Origin: an uncultured Ignavibacteria bacterium
Lineage (GTDB): Bacteria > Bacteroidota > Ignavibacteria > Tepidaquicellales > Tepidaquicellaceae
Length of the DNA: 47,388 bases
Reading direction: 5' to 3'
NCBI GenBank assembly: GCA_937872315.1
Contig: CALMST010000247.1
Location: 1 to 47,388, forward strand
Shown here piece after piece: positions 16,908 through 25,070 of this stretch. The translations under genes and the position numbers were made by a program. Below the pieces are notes generated by a model. That model was not told the DNA's origin. It was given only the letters and a program-made list of their open reading frames with translations, and did not search any database. Positions within the stretch are counted from its first letter, which is position 1. The number at the start of each line of letters is the position of its first letter.

Positions 16908-16915
16908 TAAATTTG
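16908..16915 (+). promoter_or_regulatory. Predicted -7 element of the nrfHA promoter
   Basis: TAAATTTG matches the Bacteroidota -7 consensus TAnnTTTG exactly. Transcription would begin at about 16920, only a few nucleotides before the ATG at 16923, so the message would be nearly leaderless. An overlapping TATAAT at 16916-16921 would start inside the gene and is less likely. Confidence 0.45.
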
Positions 16916-16922
16916 TATAATA

Positions 16923-17492
16923 ATGTTAGATAAATTTATACAATATACGAGTCCCCCAAAGAACTGGAAAGTGCCTGTAATTCTAATCAGTGGAATTCTT
17001 ACAGGCGTGATCATTTTAGTACTGTATGTTGGAAATGCAACATCATATTTATCTGATGATCCGGAGACCTGTATAAACTGTCACGTAATGTATCCCCAAT
17101 ACGCTTCATGGAAAGCAAGCGCTCATTCAGAGAAAGTTACCTGTAATGATTGTCACGTTCCTCAGGATAATGTATTTCGAAAATATTTTTTTAAAGCATC
17201 TGACGGTCTGAGACATTCTACTATGTTCACCCTGAGATTAGAGCCCGAAGTAATCACCATTAAAAGCGCTGGCATTGATGTTGTACAGGAAAATTGCAAA
17301 AGATGTCATTCCCCGCTTATTGATCATGTATATTTAAAAAATGAAAAACCGGATGATGAAATAAAGTGCTGGTCATGTCATGAAGAAACACCTCACGGCA
17401 CTGTAAGCAGTCTGTCATCTTTTCCGAATGTAAACGTTCCGGGACCAAAGAGTCTGGTTCCCGACTGGATAAATAAAAATTTAAATAAATAA
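16923..17492 (+). CDS. nrfH: Cytochrome c nitrite reductase small subunit (NapC/NirT-type quinol dehydrogenase)
   Basis: This 189-residue membrane-anchored tetraheme cytochrome takes electrons from menaquinol and passes them to NrfA. A single transmembrane helix (residues about 18-37) is followed by four CxxCH heme motifs at C50, C74, C125 and C149 (CINCH, CNDCH, CKRCH, CWSCH). The segment CINCHVMYPQYASW is the typical NrfH first-heme region with its nearby Met ligand. It lies 11 nt upstream of nrfA. A CRP/FNR-type palindrome and a TAnnTTTG element lie immediately upstream. Confidence 0.95.
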   Translation: MLDKFIQYTSPPKNWKVPVILISGILTGVIILVLYVGNATSYLSDDPETCINCHVMYPQYASWKASAHSEKVTCNDCHVPQDNVFRKYFFKASDGLRHSTMFTLRLEPEVITIKSAGIDVVQENCKRCHSPLIDHVYLKNEKPDDEIKCWSCHEETPHGTVSSLSSFPNVNVPGPKSLVPDWINKNLNK

Positions 17493-17503
17493 ATAACAGC
17501 ATC

Positions 17504-18988
17504 ATGAAAAAAATTACGGAATTAGTTTCATCCAAACCCTGGCTGGGATGGGTTTTATATTTAGGATCTGTATTAATTGTCTTTCTGATTGGATTGCTTG
17601 GAAGTTCGATAATAGAAAGAAGAAACGAGGCAAATTTAATTATTCAGAAAGTTAAACCTATAGCAGACTGGGAACCGAGAAATGAAAAATGGGGAGAAAA
17701 TTATCCTCTGGAATATGAATCTTACATAAAGACACTCGATACAAATTTTGCCAGCAAACACGGAGGCTCCGCAAAGGTTGACATGCTCACGAGATATCCG
17801 GAGCTGGTTGTGATATGGGCAGGATACGCTTTTTCAAGAGATTACAATCAGGGAAGAGGACACTATTATGCCGTGAATGATTTAAGAAAAACACTAAGGA
17901 CAGATGTTCCTCAGCCAAGCACCTGTTATGCATGTAAGAGTACGGACGTTCCCAGAGTGATGAACAAAATGGGCATTGCAGAATTTTATAAAAAGCCGTT
18001 TAAGGAGATGGGAGGCGAAATAGTTAATGCAATAGGATGTCAGGACTGTCATGATCCGAAAACAATGAATCTGAGAATTACAAGACCGGCGCTGATCGAA
18101 GCATTTCAGAGACAGGGTAAAGATATAAATAATGCAACACATCAGGAAATGAGATCGCTTGTTTGCGCTCAGTGTCATGTTGAATATTACTTTAAAGGCA
18201 AAGAGGAAAAATATCTTACATTTCCATGGGATGACGGCACTACAGTAGAAGATATGGAAGTGTATTACGACAGTATCAATCATGTGGATTTTGTTAACTC
18301 CATAAGCAGGACACCTGTTTTAAAAGCCCAGCATCCTGACTATGAATTATTCAAGACTGGAATTCATTATGAAAGAGGAGTTTCATGCGCTGAATGCCAC
18401 ATGCCTTATAAGACTTCAGGCGGTGTAAAATTCACGGACCATCACATTCAGAGTCCGCTGAATAATGTTGCTAACTCATGTCAGGTTTGTCATCGCGAAC
18501 CTGAGATCAAACTAGTTAACAATGTTTATGACAGGCAGGATAAGGTCATTCAGCTATCCAGGATCGGTCTTCATTCTCTTACAAAGGCTCATATTGAAGC
18601 TAAAGCTGCCTGGGATGCGGGAGCATCGGATGAACAGATGAAACCAATACTTGCTTTAATAAGACAGGCCCAATGGAGATGGGATTTTGTTGCAGCAAGC
18701 CACGGCGGAAGTTTTCATGCTCCGCTTGAATGTGCGCGGATAATCGGAACTTCAATTGAAAAATCAGAACAGGCAAGAGTGTTACTTTCTGCTTTACTTA
18801 CAAATCTAAAAGTCGCGCTGCCTGTCCCGATGCCTGATCTTTCAACTAAAGAAAAAGCGCAGCAGTATATCGGACTTGATATTGACAAGATGCTCGAAAG
18901 CAAGAAAGTCTTTCTTGAAACTGTAGTTCCGGTATGGGATAAAGAAGCTGAAGAAAGACACGACAAGATGGATCAGGATTACAAGTAA
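17504..18988 (+). CDS. nrfA: Ammonia-forming cytochrome c nitrite reductase catalytic subunit
   Basis: This periplasmic pentaheme enzyme reduces nitrite to ammonium with six electrons. An N-terminal hydrophobic segment (residues about 15-35) exports it. The diagnostic catalytic heme motif CxxCK is C141-Y-A-C144-K145; four CxxCH motifs follow at C179, C221, C295 and C326. The 494-residue length and the HHIQSPL region near the Ca/active site fit NrfA. With NrfH it forms a complete quinol-nitrite reductase. The gene ends 4 nt from the convergent YciI-like gene with no evident terminator between them. Confidence 0.96.
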   Translation: MKKITELVSSKPWLGWVLYLGSVLIVFLIGLLGSSIIERRNEANLIIQKVKPIADWEPRNEKWGENYPLEYESYIKTLDTNFASKHGGSAKVDMLTRYPELVVIWAGYAFSRDYNQGRGHYYAVNDLRKTLRTDVPQPSTCYACKSTDVPRVMNKMGIAEFYKKPFKEMGGEIVNAIGCQDCHDPKTMNLRITRPALIEAFQRQGKDINNATHQEMRSLVCAQCHVEYYFKGKEEKYLTFPWDDGTTVEDMEVYYDSINHVDFVNSISRTPVLKAQHPDYELFKTGIHYERGVSCAECHMPYKTSGGVKFTDHHIQSPLNNVANSCQVCHREPEIKLVNNVYDRQDKVIQLSRIGLHSLTKAHIEAKAAWDAGASDEQMKPILALIRQAQWRWDFVAASHGGSFHAPLECARIIGTSIEKSEQARVLLSALLTNLKVALPVPMPDLSTKEKAQQYIGLDIDKMLESKKVFLETVVPVWDKEAEERHDKMDQDYK

Positions 18989-18992
18989 TAAT

Positions 18993-19517
18993 TTACTGTC
19001 CGGTTATACTGATCTTTTGTATCTTTTTGTGAATATCATTTAATTCCAAAAGTGCAGCAGATCCGTACCAGGGTATTAATTCCATCTCAAGCACTCCTGC
19101 CTGAATTGCCGGGTCCGTCTCAGTGAGTTTTTTTGCTTCTTCCACAGTTTTGACATCAAATATATATATTCCGCGGATGTCCTGATCACTGTCCATAAAT
19201 GGCCCCGCCAGCACCAGTACGCCTTCTCCGGCAAGTCTGATAATATTATTCAGATGCGCCATCTGAAGTCTCTGGGATTCTTCTTTATCCTTAGAAGAAA
19301 CTTTCCCTGATCTCAGAAAAGCCATTACATAAGTCTTCATGCCGTAATCATCAGCTCCCAGTTTTTCCGCATATACTGAATCATATAATGATCCTGTTTG
19401 GTTACCGTCTGTCTGGGAAAAAATATGTTTTCCGGTTAAAGTAATTAGAACAATAAAAAAAATGATTGATTTAATGAACATAAACATTGAGTTAAATAAT
19501 AAATTATTTTTAAACAT
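18993..19517 (-). CDS. Secreted YciI-like protein
   Basis: This 174-residue protein has an N-terminal signal segment (about residues 10-35, ending GKHIFSQ). A YCII-type ferredoxin-like domain follows: YVMAFLRSGK, then HLNNIIRLAGEGVLVLAGPFMDSDQDIRGIYIFDV and the acidic stretch ETDPAIQAG with the conserved DP. YCII proteins are usually cytoplasmic and their chemistry is mostly unknown, so the exported location is somewhat unusual. It converges on nrfA, 4 nt apart. Confidence 0.82.
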   Translation of the reverse strand: MFKNNLLFNSMFMFIKSIIFFIVLITLTGKHIFSQTDGNQTGSLYDSVYAEKLGADDYGMKTYVMAFLRSGKVSSKDKEESQRLQMAHLNNIIRLAGEGVLVLAGPFMDSDQDIRGIYIFDVKTVEEAKKLTETDPAIQAGVLEMELIPWYGSAALLELNDIHKKIQKISITGQ

Positions 19518-19877
19518 AATATAAAAACTATTTCCAGATATTCCAAACCGATAAATTTATATGATCCTGTGTTTTCACTTTTTATTTTTTATCTGTGAAT
19601 TCTCCCAAACACATTTCAAATGCTGAACATCCTGCAATCATCAGCAATTTATTGTATACAAAATGTTTCTTTAAGTTCTGAAAATAAAATTGAATTTACA
19701 AATATTTTTGTTTAGATTTTTTAAAATTTTATTTGAATGCCCGCCGATTAACTTATGTTTAGATAAAAGATTAATAAAATAATTATAAGAATATATCTTT
19801 TAACTCAATTTCGGTCATCCTCCCCGTCTTACTGACCGGATTAATTTATTAACATAATAAACATAAAGGAGATTTAA
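19518..19877. other. Intergenic region with one hairpin
   Basis: This 360-nt AT-rich gap lies between divergently transcribed genes and I see no coding in it. CGGTCA (19812-19817) and TGACCG (19833-19838) can form a stem with a C-rich loop. A strong AAAGGAG ribosome site lies about 10 nt before the ATG at 19878. The hairpin may be part of the leader of the secreted-protein gene. Confidence 0.5.
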
Positions 19878-21077
19878 ATGAAAACATTTGTTACTGCAAT
19901 ACTTGTTATTTTAACAAGTTTTCCCATCCCTGATTTTCACATCAATGTTCTTGAAGCTCAGGTAGTACCTCCTGCTTATGAAAACACTGCAGGTACAACT
20001 TCTTTTCTCGGACCTTATGCAAATTCTGCGAGAACTTATCAGCTTCTGATTAAGAGTACAATGCTTTCAGGTCTTGAAGGTCAGAATCTGACTTCCTTAA
20101 GTTTCCGACTTCCTGCAAGCGCATCGGCTGACTGGCCGCTTACCGGTTACACAATTAATAATTACAGAATATATCTTAGTAAAAGTGTCGATCCTTCTGC
20201 CAGGAGTCTTTTATTCTTTTCCGATAATGCCGCTGGTCCTCAGATCCAGGTAAGATCGGGTCCGCTTAACATAGATTCAGCATCTTTTAAATCCGGAAGT
20301 TCACCTAATTTGTTTGGTCCGGATATATTTTTTGATATACCTTATTTATATACTGGCGGGAATCTGCTTGTGGAGATCCGCCAGTCAGGTTTCTCCGGAA
20401 CTTCGAGATCCATGGATGCTATAGGTACTTCTATTTCAGGTTACGGAACAGATTTCAGTGCATGCTGGAAAAGCACTGATACAGCCACATTCAGTGCCTT
20501 GCAGGGAAATTTTTGTGTTGTAAAGCTAAACGGTACACCGGCTCTTAACCTCGGTCTTACCGCGCTTATTGAAGCCCGATATGATGGTGTGACTGATTTA
20601 ATGGTAAGTGACACAACTTTGGTTTATCTCAGATCAGATTTCTCACCATATAGTATAATAGATTCTGCTACTTCTGTATTGGATCAGAATGGTAATGGTA
20701 CTTTTTATTTCGGAAATGCCGTAAACGGAACTTCTTATTATGTTGTAGTAAATCACCGGAATTCAATTGAGACCTGGAGCGCTTCAACTCATAGCTTTAC
20801 AGGTGATACTTTAAGTTATGATTTTACGACCGGTGCTTCCGCAGCTTATGGGAATAATCAGGAACCTGTAGGTTCACGCTGGACTATTTTTTCAGGAGAT
20901 ATAAATAAAGACGGTTCTGTAGATCTGTCGGATCTTTCACTTGTTTATAATGACGCGGCTTCTTTTGTTTCAGGTTACGTTTTAACGGACGTAAACGGTG
21001 ACCTTTTAACTGACCTCAATGATCTTCTTGATGTTTATGAAAATGCTTCAAAATTTGTTGCTGTAATACAGCCGTAA
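19878..21077 (+). CDS. Secreted protein with C-terminal dockerin-like calcium-binding repeats
   Basis: This 399-residue protein has a signal peptide (about 1-20, MKTFVTAILVILTSFPIPD). The central part is Ser/Thr/Gly-rich beta sequence with no family I can name. The last about 55 residues hold two EF-hand-like loops, DINKDGSVDLSDL and DVNGDLLTDLNDL, the pattern of dockerin type I repeats. The preceding region (residues about 230-310) reads like a surface-protein repeat (TTLVYLRSDFSPYS, NGTSYYVVVNHRNSIETWSA). No cohesin is visible in the window, so it need not be a cellulosome part. Translation is marked by a strong AAAGGAG, and an efficient terminator follows. Confidence 0.75.
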   Translation: MKTFVTAILVILTSFPIPDFHINVLEAQVVPPAYENTAGTTSFLGPYANSARTYQLLIKSTMLSGLEGQNLTSLSFRLPASASADWPLTGYTINNYRIYLSKSVDPSARSLLFFSDNAAGPQIQVRSGPLNIDSASFKSGSSPNLFGPDIFFDIPYLYTGGNLLVEIRQSGFSGTSRSMDAIGTSISGYGTDFSACWKSTDTATFSALQGNFCVVKLNGTPALNLGLTALIEARYDGVTDLMVSDTTLVYLRSDFSPYSIIDSATSVLDQNGNGTFYFGNAVNGTSYYVVVNHRNSIETWSASTHSFTGDTLSYDFTTGASAAYGNNQEPVGSRWTIFSGDINKDGSVDLSDLSLVYNDAASFVSGYVLTDVNGDLLTDLNDLLDVYENASKFVAVIQP

Positions 21078-21136
21078 ATTTCAGATCCAAATTAAATGCT
21101 GCAGCAGAAGCAATAGAAGAATTAATTCAATAAAAA

Positions 21137-21167
21137 AAGAGCAGAAGTTTAAATAACTTCTGCTCTT
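21137..21167. terminator. Bidirectional intrinsic terminator
   Basis: A perfect 13-bp stem (AAGAGCAGAAGTT and its complement) has a 5-nt loop (TAAAT). T-rich sequence follows on the plus strand and A-rich sequence precedes it, so it can serve both the secreted-protein gene and the convergent E1 gene. Confidence 0.9.
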
Positions 21168-21189
21168 GGTTTTTACAAACACTTTTAAA

Positions 21190-23208
21190 TTAATAACCGT
21201 AAAGCTCTTTTAATTTTCTTTCAAATACATCTTTCTGAAAGAAATTATCTTCCAGTGTATTTGCAAAAGGAACAGGTGTATCGAGACTTGCGCTTCTCAT
21301 GACCGGTGCATCAAGATAGCTGAAACAATGTTCGGAAATATATGCTGCTATCTCTGCTCCAATTCCGCCCGTAAGCGTGTCTTCATGAAGTATGATAAGC
21401 TTGCCGGTCTTCTTTACACTTTCTTCAATTGTTTTTTTATCCCAGGGAAGAAGGATCCTCATGTCAATCAATTCGGCTGAAATCTCCGGATTCTTCTGAA
21501 GAGCTTTTTGAGCCCAGTGAACTCCCATGCCGTATGTTACGATCGTAAGATCATCTCCTTCTGTAACCAGCTTTGCTTTTGTTGTATCAACTGTATAATA
21601 ATCATCAGGTACCTCATCCGATATGCTTCTGTATAAAGCTTTATGCTCAAAGAATAAAACCGGATTAGGATCTTCTATAGCCGCCGAGATCATTCCCTTT
21701 GCATCATAAGGATTCGACGGGTAAAATATTTTTAGTCCGGGTGTATGGAAAAACCATGCTTCATTCGACTGTGAATGAAATGGTCCCGCACCGACTCCAG
21801 CTCCGCAGGGCATTCTGATCACAACATCCGCATTCTGTCCCCATCTGTAATGGATCTTTGCAAGATTATTAACAACCTGATTAAAACCGCTGGTAACAAA
21901 ATCAGCAAACTGCATTTCAACTACAGACTTGATCCCTTTTATTGACAAACCTAGCGCAGCTCCTATTATTGCGGATTCACAAAGAGGAGTGTTTCTTATC
22001 CTGTCTTTTCCGAATTCCTTATAAAAATTTTCCGTGATCTTGAATACACCTCCGTATTCGGCTACATCCTGACCCATGATTATCAGATCATCATATCTTT
22101 CGAGTGACTGGCGAAGTCCGTCTGATACTGCATCAATAAGCCTCTTCTTTGTTTTTTTATCTGTCAAAGGGTGAATGATCATTTGATCAAACGGAGCATA
22201 AACAGAATTTATTTCTTTACTGCTGTCAGGTATTATTTCATTTTCCTGATATGCAATTTCAAGGGCATCATCAATCTTCTTTTTAAAATCTCCTCTGATC
22301 GTATCTTTGAGCTCTTCACTTAATATTCCTTCTTCGATCAGATAATTTTCAAAATTTGATATAGGGTCTTTCTTAGCCCATTCTTCTATAAGTTCTTTGG
22401 GTACATATTTGACACCCGAAGCTTCCTCGTGTCCACGCATTCTGAATGTCATACATTCGAGCATGACCGGATGAGGATCGACTCTCATATTCTCTGACAG
22501 GGTTTTGATTGTATCATAAACAGTTAAGATATTATTCCCGTCTATCTGCATGGCTTCCATACCATAACCGATGCCTTTTTCTATTAAGTCACTGCATTTG
22601 TACTGCTCGCTGACAGGTGTTGAAAGTCCGTAAGCATTATTTTCAATTATAAATATAACAGGTAAATTCCAGACTGCAGCTACATTCAAAGCTTCATGAA
22701 AATCACCTTCGCTCGTTCCGCCATCACCTGAAAAAACCGCGGTTACTTTATTTTCTTTTTTCAATAAGCTCGCAAGTCCGATTCCGTCCGCTATTCCCAG
22801 TTGAGGACCAAGATGGGAGATCATGCCGACAATGTGATACTCATTCGTTCCGAAATGAAATGAACGCTCCCTGCCGTTTGAAAAGCCGTTTAACTTGCCC
22901 TGTAATTGTTTGAAAAGTTTATCAAGCGGCAAACCTTTTGTAGTAAACACCCCGAGATTTCTATGCATCGGAAGGACATACTCATCATCCTCAAGCGCTG
23001 ATGTTACACCCACAGAGATCGCTTCCTGCCCTATTCCTGAAAACCATTTTGAGATCTTTCCTTTTCTCAGAAGCAAAAGCATTTTTTCTTCGATCAGGCG
23101 CGGGAGAAGAATTGCTTTATACAGATCGGTAAGTGTTTCGTCAGTGTAATCTTTTCTGTCGTAATTCATTACTCTTCTCTTTGTATCTGAAACCAGATGT
23201 GATTCCAT
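21190..23208 (-). CDS. Fused alpha/beta E1 component of a 2-oxoacid dehydrogenase
   Basis: This 672-residue thiamine-diphosphate enzyme carries out decarboxylation in a 2-oxoacid dehydrogenase complex. The first half is the alpha subunit with the ThDP site GDGGTSEGDFHEALN...ENNAYGLSTP, and a phosphorylation-loop-like region around MRGHEEASG. The second half, from about residue 340, is the beta (transketolase-like) subunit: IMGQDVAEYGGVFK, AADFVTSGFNQ-type core and KTGKLIILHEDTLTGGIGAEIAAY. Fusion in one chain is known in the branched-chain and acetoin/pyruvate E1 groups, and the substrate cannot be fixed from sequence alone. E2 and E3 genes are not in the window. An in-frame Met at residue 14 could be the real start. 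Confidence 0.9.
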   Translation of the reverse strand: MESHLVSDTKRRVMNYDRKDYTDETLTDLYKAILLPRLIEEKMLLLLRKGKISKWFSGIGQEAISVGVTSALEDDEYVLPMHRNLGVFTTKGLPLDKLFKQLQGKLNGFSNGRERSFHFGTNEYHIVGMISHLGPQLGIADGIGLASLLKKENKVTAVFSGDGGTSEGDFHEALNVAAVWNLPVIFIIENNAYGLSTPVSEQYKCSDLIEKGIGYGMEAMQIDGNNILTVYDTIKTLSENMRVDPHPVMLECMTFRMRGHEEASGVKYVPKELIEEWAKKDPISNFENYLIEEGILSEELKDTIRGDFKKKIDDALEIAYQENEIIPDSSKEINSVYAPFDQMIIHPLTDKKTKKRLIDAVSDGLRQSLERYDDLIIMGQDVAEYGGVFKITENFYKEFGKDRIRNTPLCESAIIGAALGLSIKGIKSVVEMQFADFVTSGFNQVVNNLAKIHYRWGQNADVVIRMPCGAGVGAGPFHSQSNEAWFFHTPGLKIFYPSNPYDAKGMISAAIEDPNPVLFFEHKALYRSISDEVPDDYYTVDTTKAKLVTEGDDLTIVTYGMGVHWAQKALQKNPEISAELIDMRILLPWDKKTIEESVKKTGKLIILHEDTLTGGIGAEIAAYISEHCFSYLDAPVMRSASLDTPVPFANTLEDNFFQKDVFERKLKELYGY

Positions 23209-23281
23209 AAAAATTAATTCTGTTTAATTTTGGGTGAATTGCTGAAAATAAAAAAACCTTTAATTGATTTTGCGGTCTGAT

Positions 23282-23785
23282 TTATTTTCCGGGCTGATAG
23301 GATCTTGCAAGCAGCTGACTGTCCAGCGTTAATAATCCTAAACCTTCTCCTTTTATTAATTTAAGCTTTGCAAGAAGTTTTGAGATCGTAGCTTCTTCCT
23401 CTACCTGCTCATCTATATACCACTGAAGAAAACTCTTGACCGAGTGGTCATTCTCCGATATAGCCGTATCCATTAATTCATTTATACTTTTTGTCACATA
23501 CTTTTCATGTTTTAATGATTCTTCTATTACATCCACTACTGAAGAATATTTTGACTTTGGCTCTTTAAGAGATTTCAGTATCACTCTTCCGCCTTTGTCA
23601 TGGACAAAGTTAAACATCTTCATTGCATGAAAATGTTCTTCCTGCGCCTGTACATTAAAGTAATTGGCAAATCCTTCCATTTCGATTGATTCAAGATAAG
23701 CGGACATTGAAAGGTATAAGTATTCGGCAAAAAACTCTCTGTTAATCTGATCGTTTAAAGCGTCCTGAAGTTTTTTTGTTAGCAT
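23282..23785 (-). CDS. ftnA: Non-heme ferritin
   Basis: This 167-residue four-helix iron-storage protein carries the bacterial ferritin ferroxidase glutamates and histidine: Glu in NREFFAEYLYLSM, the E-E-H set in NVQAQEEHFHAMKMF and the glutamates in YIDEQVEEEATISKLLAKL. It forms 24-subunit cages that oxidise and store iron. A clear AAGGAG ribosome site precedes the ATG. It lies between the E1 and methyltransferase genes on the same strand but is separated by about 70-110 nt on each side, so it is probably transcribed separately. Confidence 0.94.
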   Translation of the reverse strand: MLTKKLQDALNDQINREFFAEYLYLSMSAYLESIEMEGFANYFNVQAQEEHFHAMKMFNFVHDKGGRVILKSLKEPKSKYSSVVDVIEESLKHEKYVTKSINELMDTAISENDHSVKSFLQWYIDEQVEEEATISKLLAKLKLIKGEGLGLLTLDSQLLARSYQPGK

Positions 23786-23893
23786 TTTTATATCTCCTTT
23801 TTTAGTTTTTCCAAAATAACTATTTGAATTATCAGATTAAATGTGTTAATGCATAAAATCTGTTTAAACCCGTTTCAGTAAAAATTTTATTTT

Positions 23894-25066
23894 TTAATTT
23901 CTCTGATTAATCCCGGCATCGAGATAAAAATCCTCTATTCCAAACTCTTTTTTTATCCGGTTGATTTTTTCCATGATAAAGTCAGAGTCCTTATCCCTGC
24001 TTTTAACGGCAGTGATCATCGTATTCCTCGCAGTATGTTCGGTTGAAATAAATTCAAATATCTTAGTATCATAACCGGAATGCTCAAGATACATAGCTCT
24101 TAAACTGTCCGTAAGCGTCACTGCAAATCTCTCCTCAAGTATTCCGTCTCTGTAAACTTCTTTTAATAATTCCGGAAACACAATTTTTTTTCTTAAATAT
24201 TTCTGGCAGCATGGAGCAAGAATGATTATTTCCGCTCCGGACTTTACCGCATATATGATCGCATCGTCAGTAGCCGTGTCGCATGCGTGCAGGGCTACTG
24301 CTATATCGGATCTCTCATCTTTAAACTGTTCGATGGCTTTGGACTCAAATCTCAATCCGCTGAAATCACATTCACCGGCAATGTTGTTTGATAATTTTAC
24401 AAGTTCATCCCTCTGCTCAACTCCGCGGATACTGACTTTCTTTTTCAGTTCATTTGTAAAATAATCATACAGAGCAAAGGTCATATAGCTCTTACCGGAA
24501 CCCATGTCTGTGATCTTCAGTTCATCCTTATCCTTCAGATCAGATGATCTGTAAAGTGAATCAACAATTTCAATAAACTTATCCACCTGTCTGAATTTGT
24601 CATATCTGTCAGCCTTGACCTTTCCCTCTTTATCAGTTATGCCAAGACGATAGAAATAAGCAGCTTCCGGATCAATAAACCTTGATTTTGTCCTGTTATG
24701 CTGTGCAGGATCGGCGGTCTTGTAAGTTGATTTTTTTGTGTGAAGTTTCGGTATTCTCTTTTTGGAATAATCGAGAGTGAAATCATTTCCGGATGTGAAT
24801 AAAGTAGCGCTGAGAAAATCCTTTCCGAGCACTTCCTGAGCTAATTTGATCCCGGCTTCAGTATCAAAATTTTTTACAATATCCTTTGTCCTGTATCTGA
24901 ATTTGAATGATATTTTTTCTTCGCCTTTGACAATTATTCTGGTCACAAAAATATTCTGAAATTCTTTATCATCACCGCGGTACTTTCCAAACGTGATCTT
25001 TACAAAAGATTTATCATCAAGACTGTTTCTTAATAACTCAATAAATCTGTCCTTTTCACTATCCAT
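23894..25066 (-). CDS. SAM-dependent methyltransferase (Methyltransf_32-like)
   Basis: This 390-residue protein has a Rossmann methyltransferase core in its second half: motif I ITDMGSGKSYMTFALYDYF, an acidic strand in VSIRGVEQRDELV, VALHACDTATDDAIIYA and the conserved LAPCCQKYLR. This HACDTA/PCC combination is the hallmark of the Methyltransf_32 family (related to glutathione S-transferase C-terminal-domain methyltransferases). The substrate is unknown. The N-terminal half is not recognised. It starts at an ATG, 4 nt after the peptidase S51 fusion gene, so the two are one operon. Confidence 0.85.
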   Translation of the reverse strand: MDSEKDRFIELLRNSLDDKSFVKITFGKYRGDDKEFQNIFVTRIIVKGEEKISFKFRYRTKDIVKNFDTEAGIKLAQEVLGKDFLSATLFTSGNDFTLDYSKKRIPKLHTKKSTYKTADPAQHNRTKSRFIDPEAAYFYRLGITDKEGKVKADRYDKFRQVDKFIEIVDSLYRSSDLKDKDELKITDMGSGKSYMTFALYDYFTNELKKKVSIRGVEQRDELVKLSNNIAGECDFSGLRFESKAIEQFKDERSDIAVALHACDTATDDAIIYAVKSGAEIIILAPCCQKYLRKKIVFPELLKEVYRDGILEERFAVTLTDSLRAMYLEHSGYDTKIFEFISTEHTARNTMITAVKSRDKDSDFIMEKINRIKKEFGIEDFYLDAGINQRN

Positions 25067-25070
25067 ATTT

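Noticed and set aside
17894-18283. Minus-strand 129-codon frame inside nrfA
   Set aside because: It is the antisense shadow of a well-supported heme protein gene and lacks a ribosome site.
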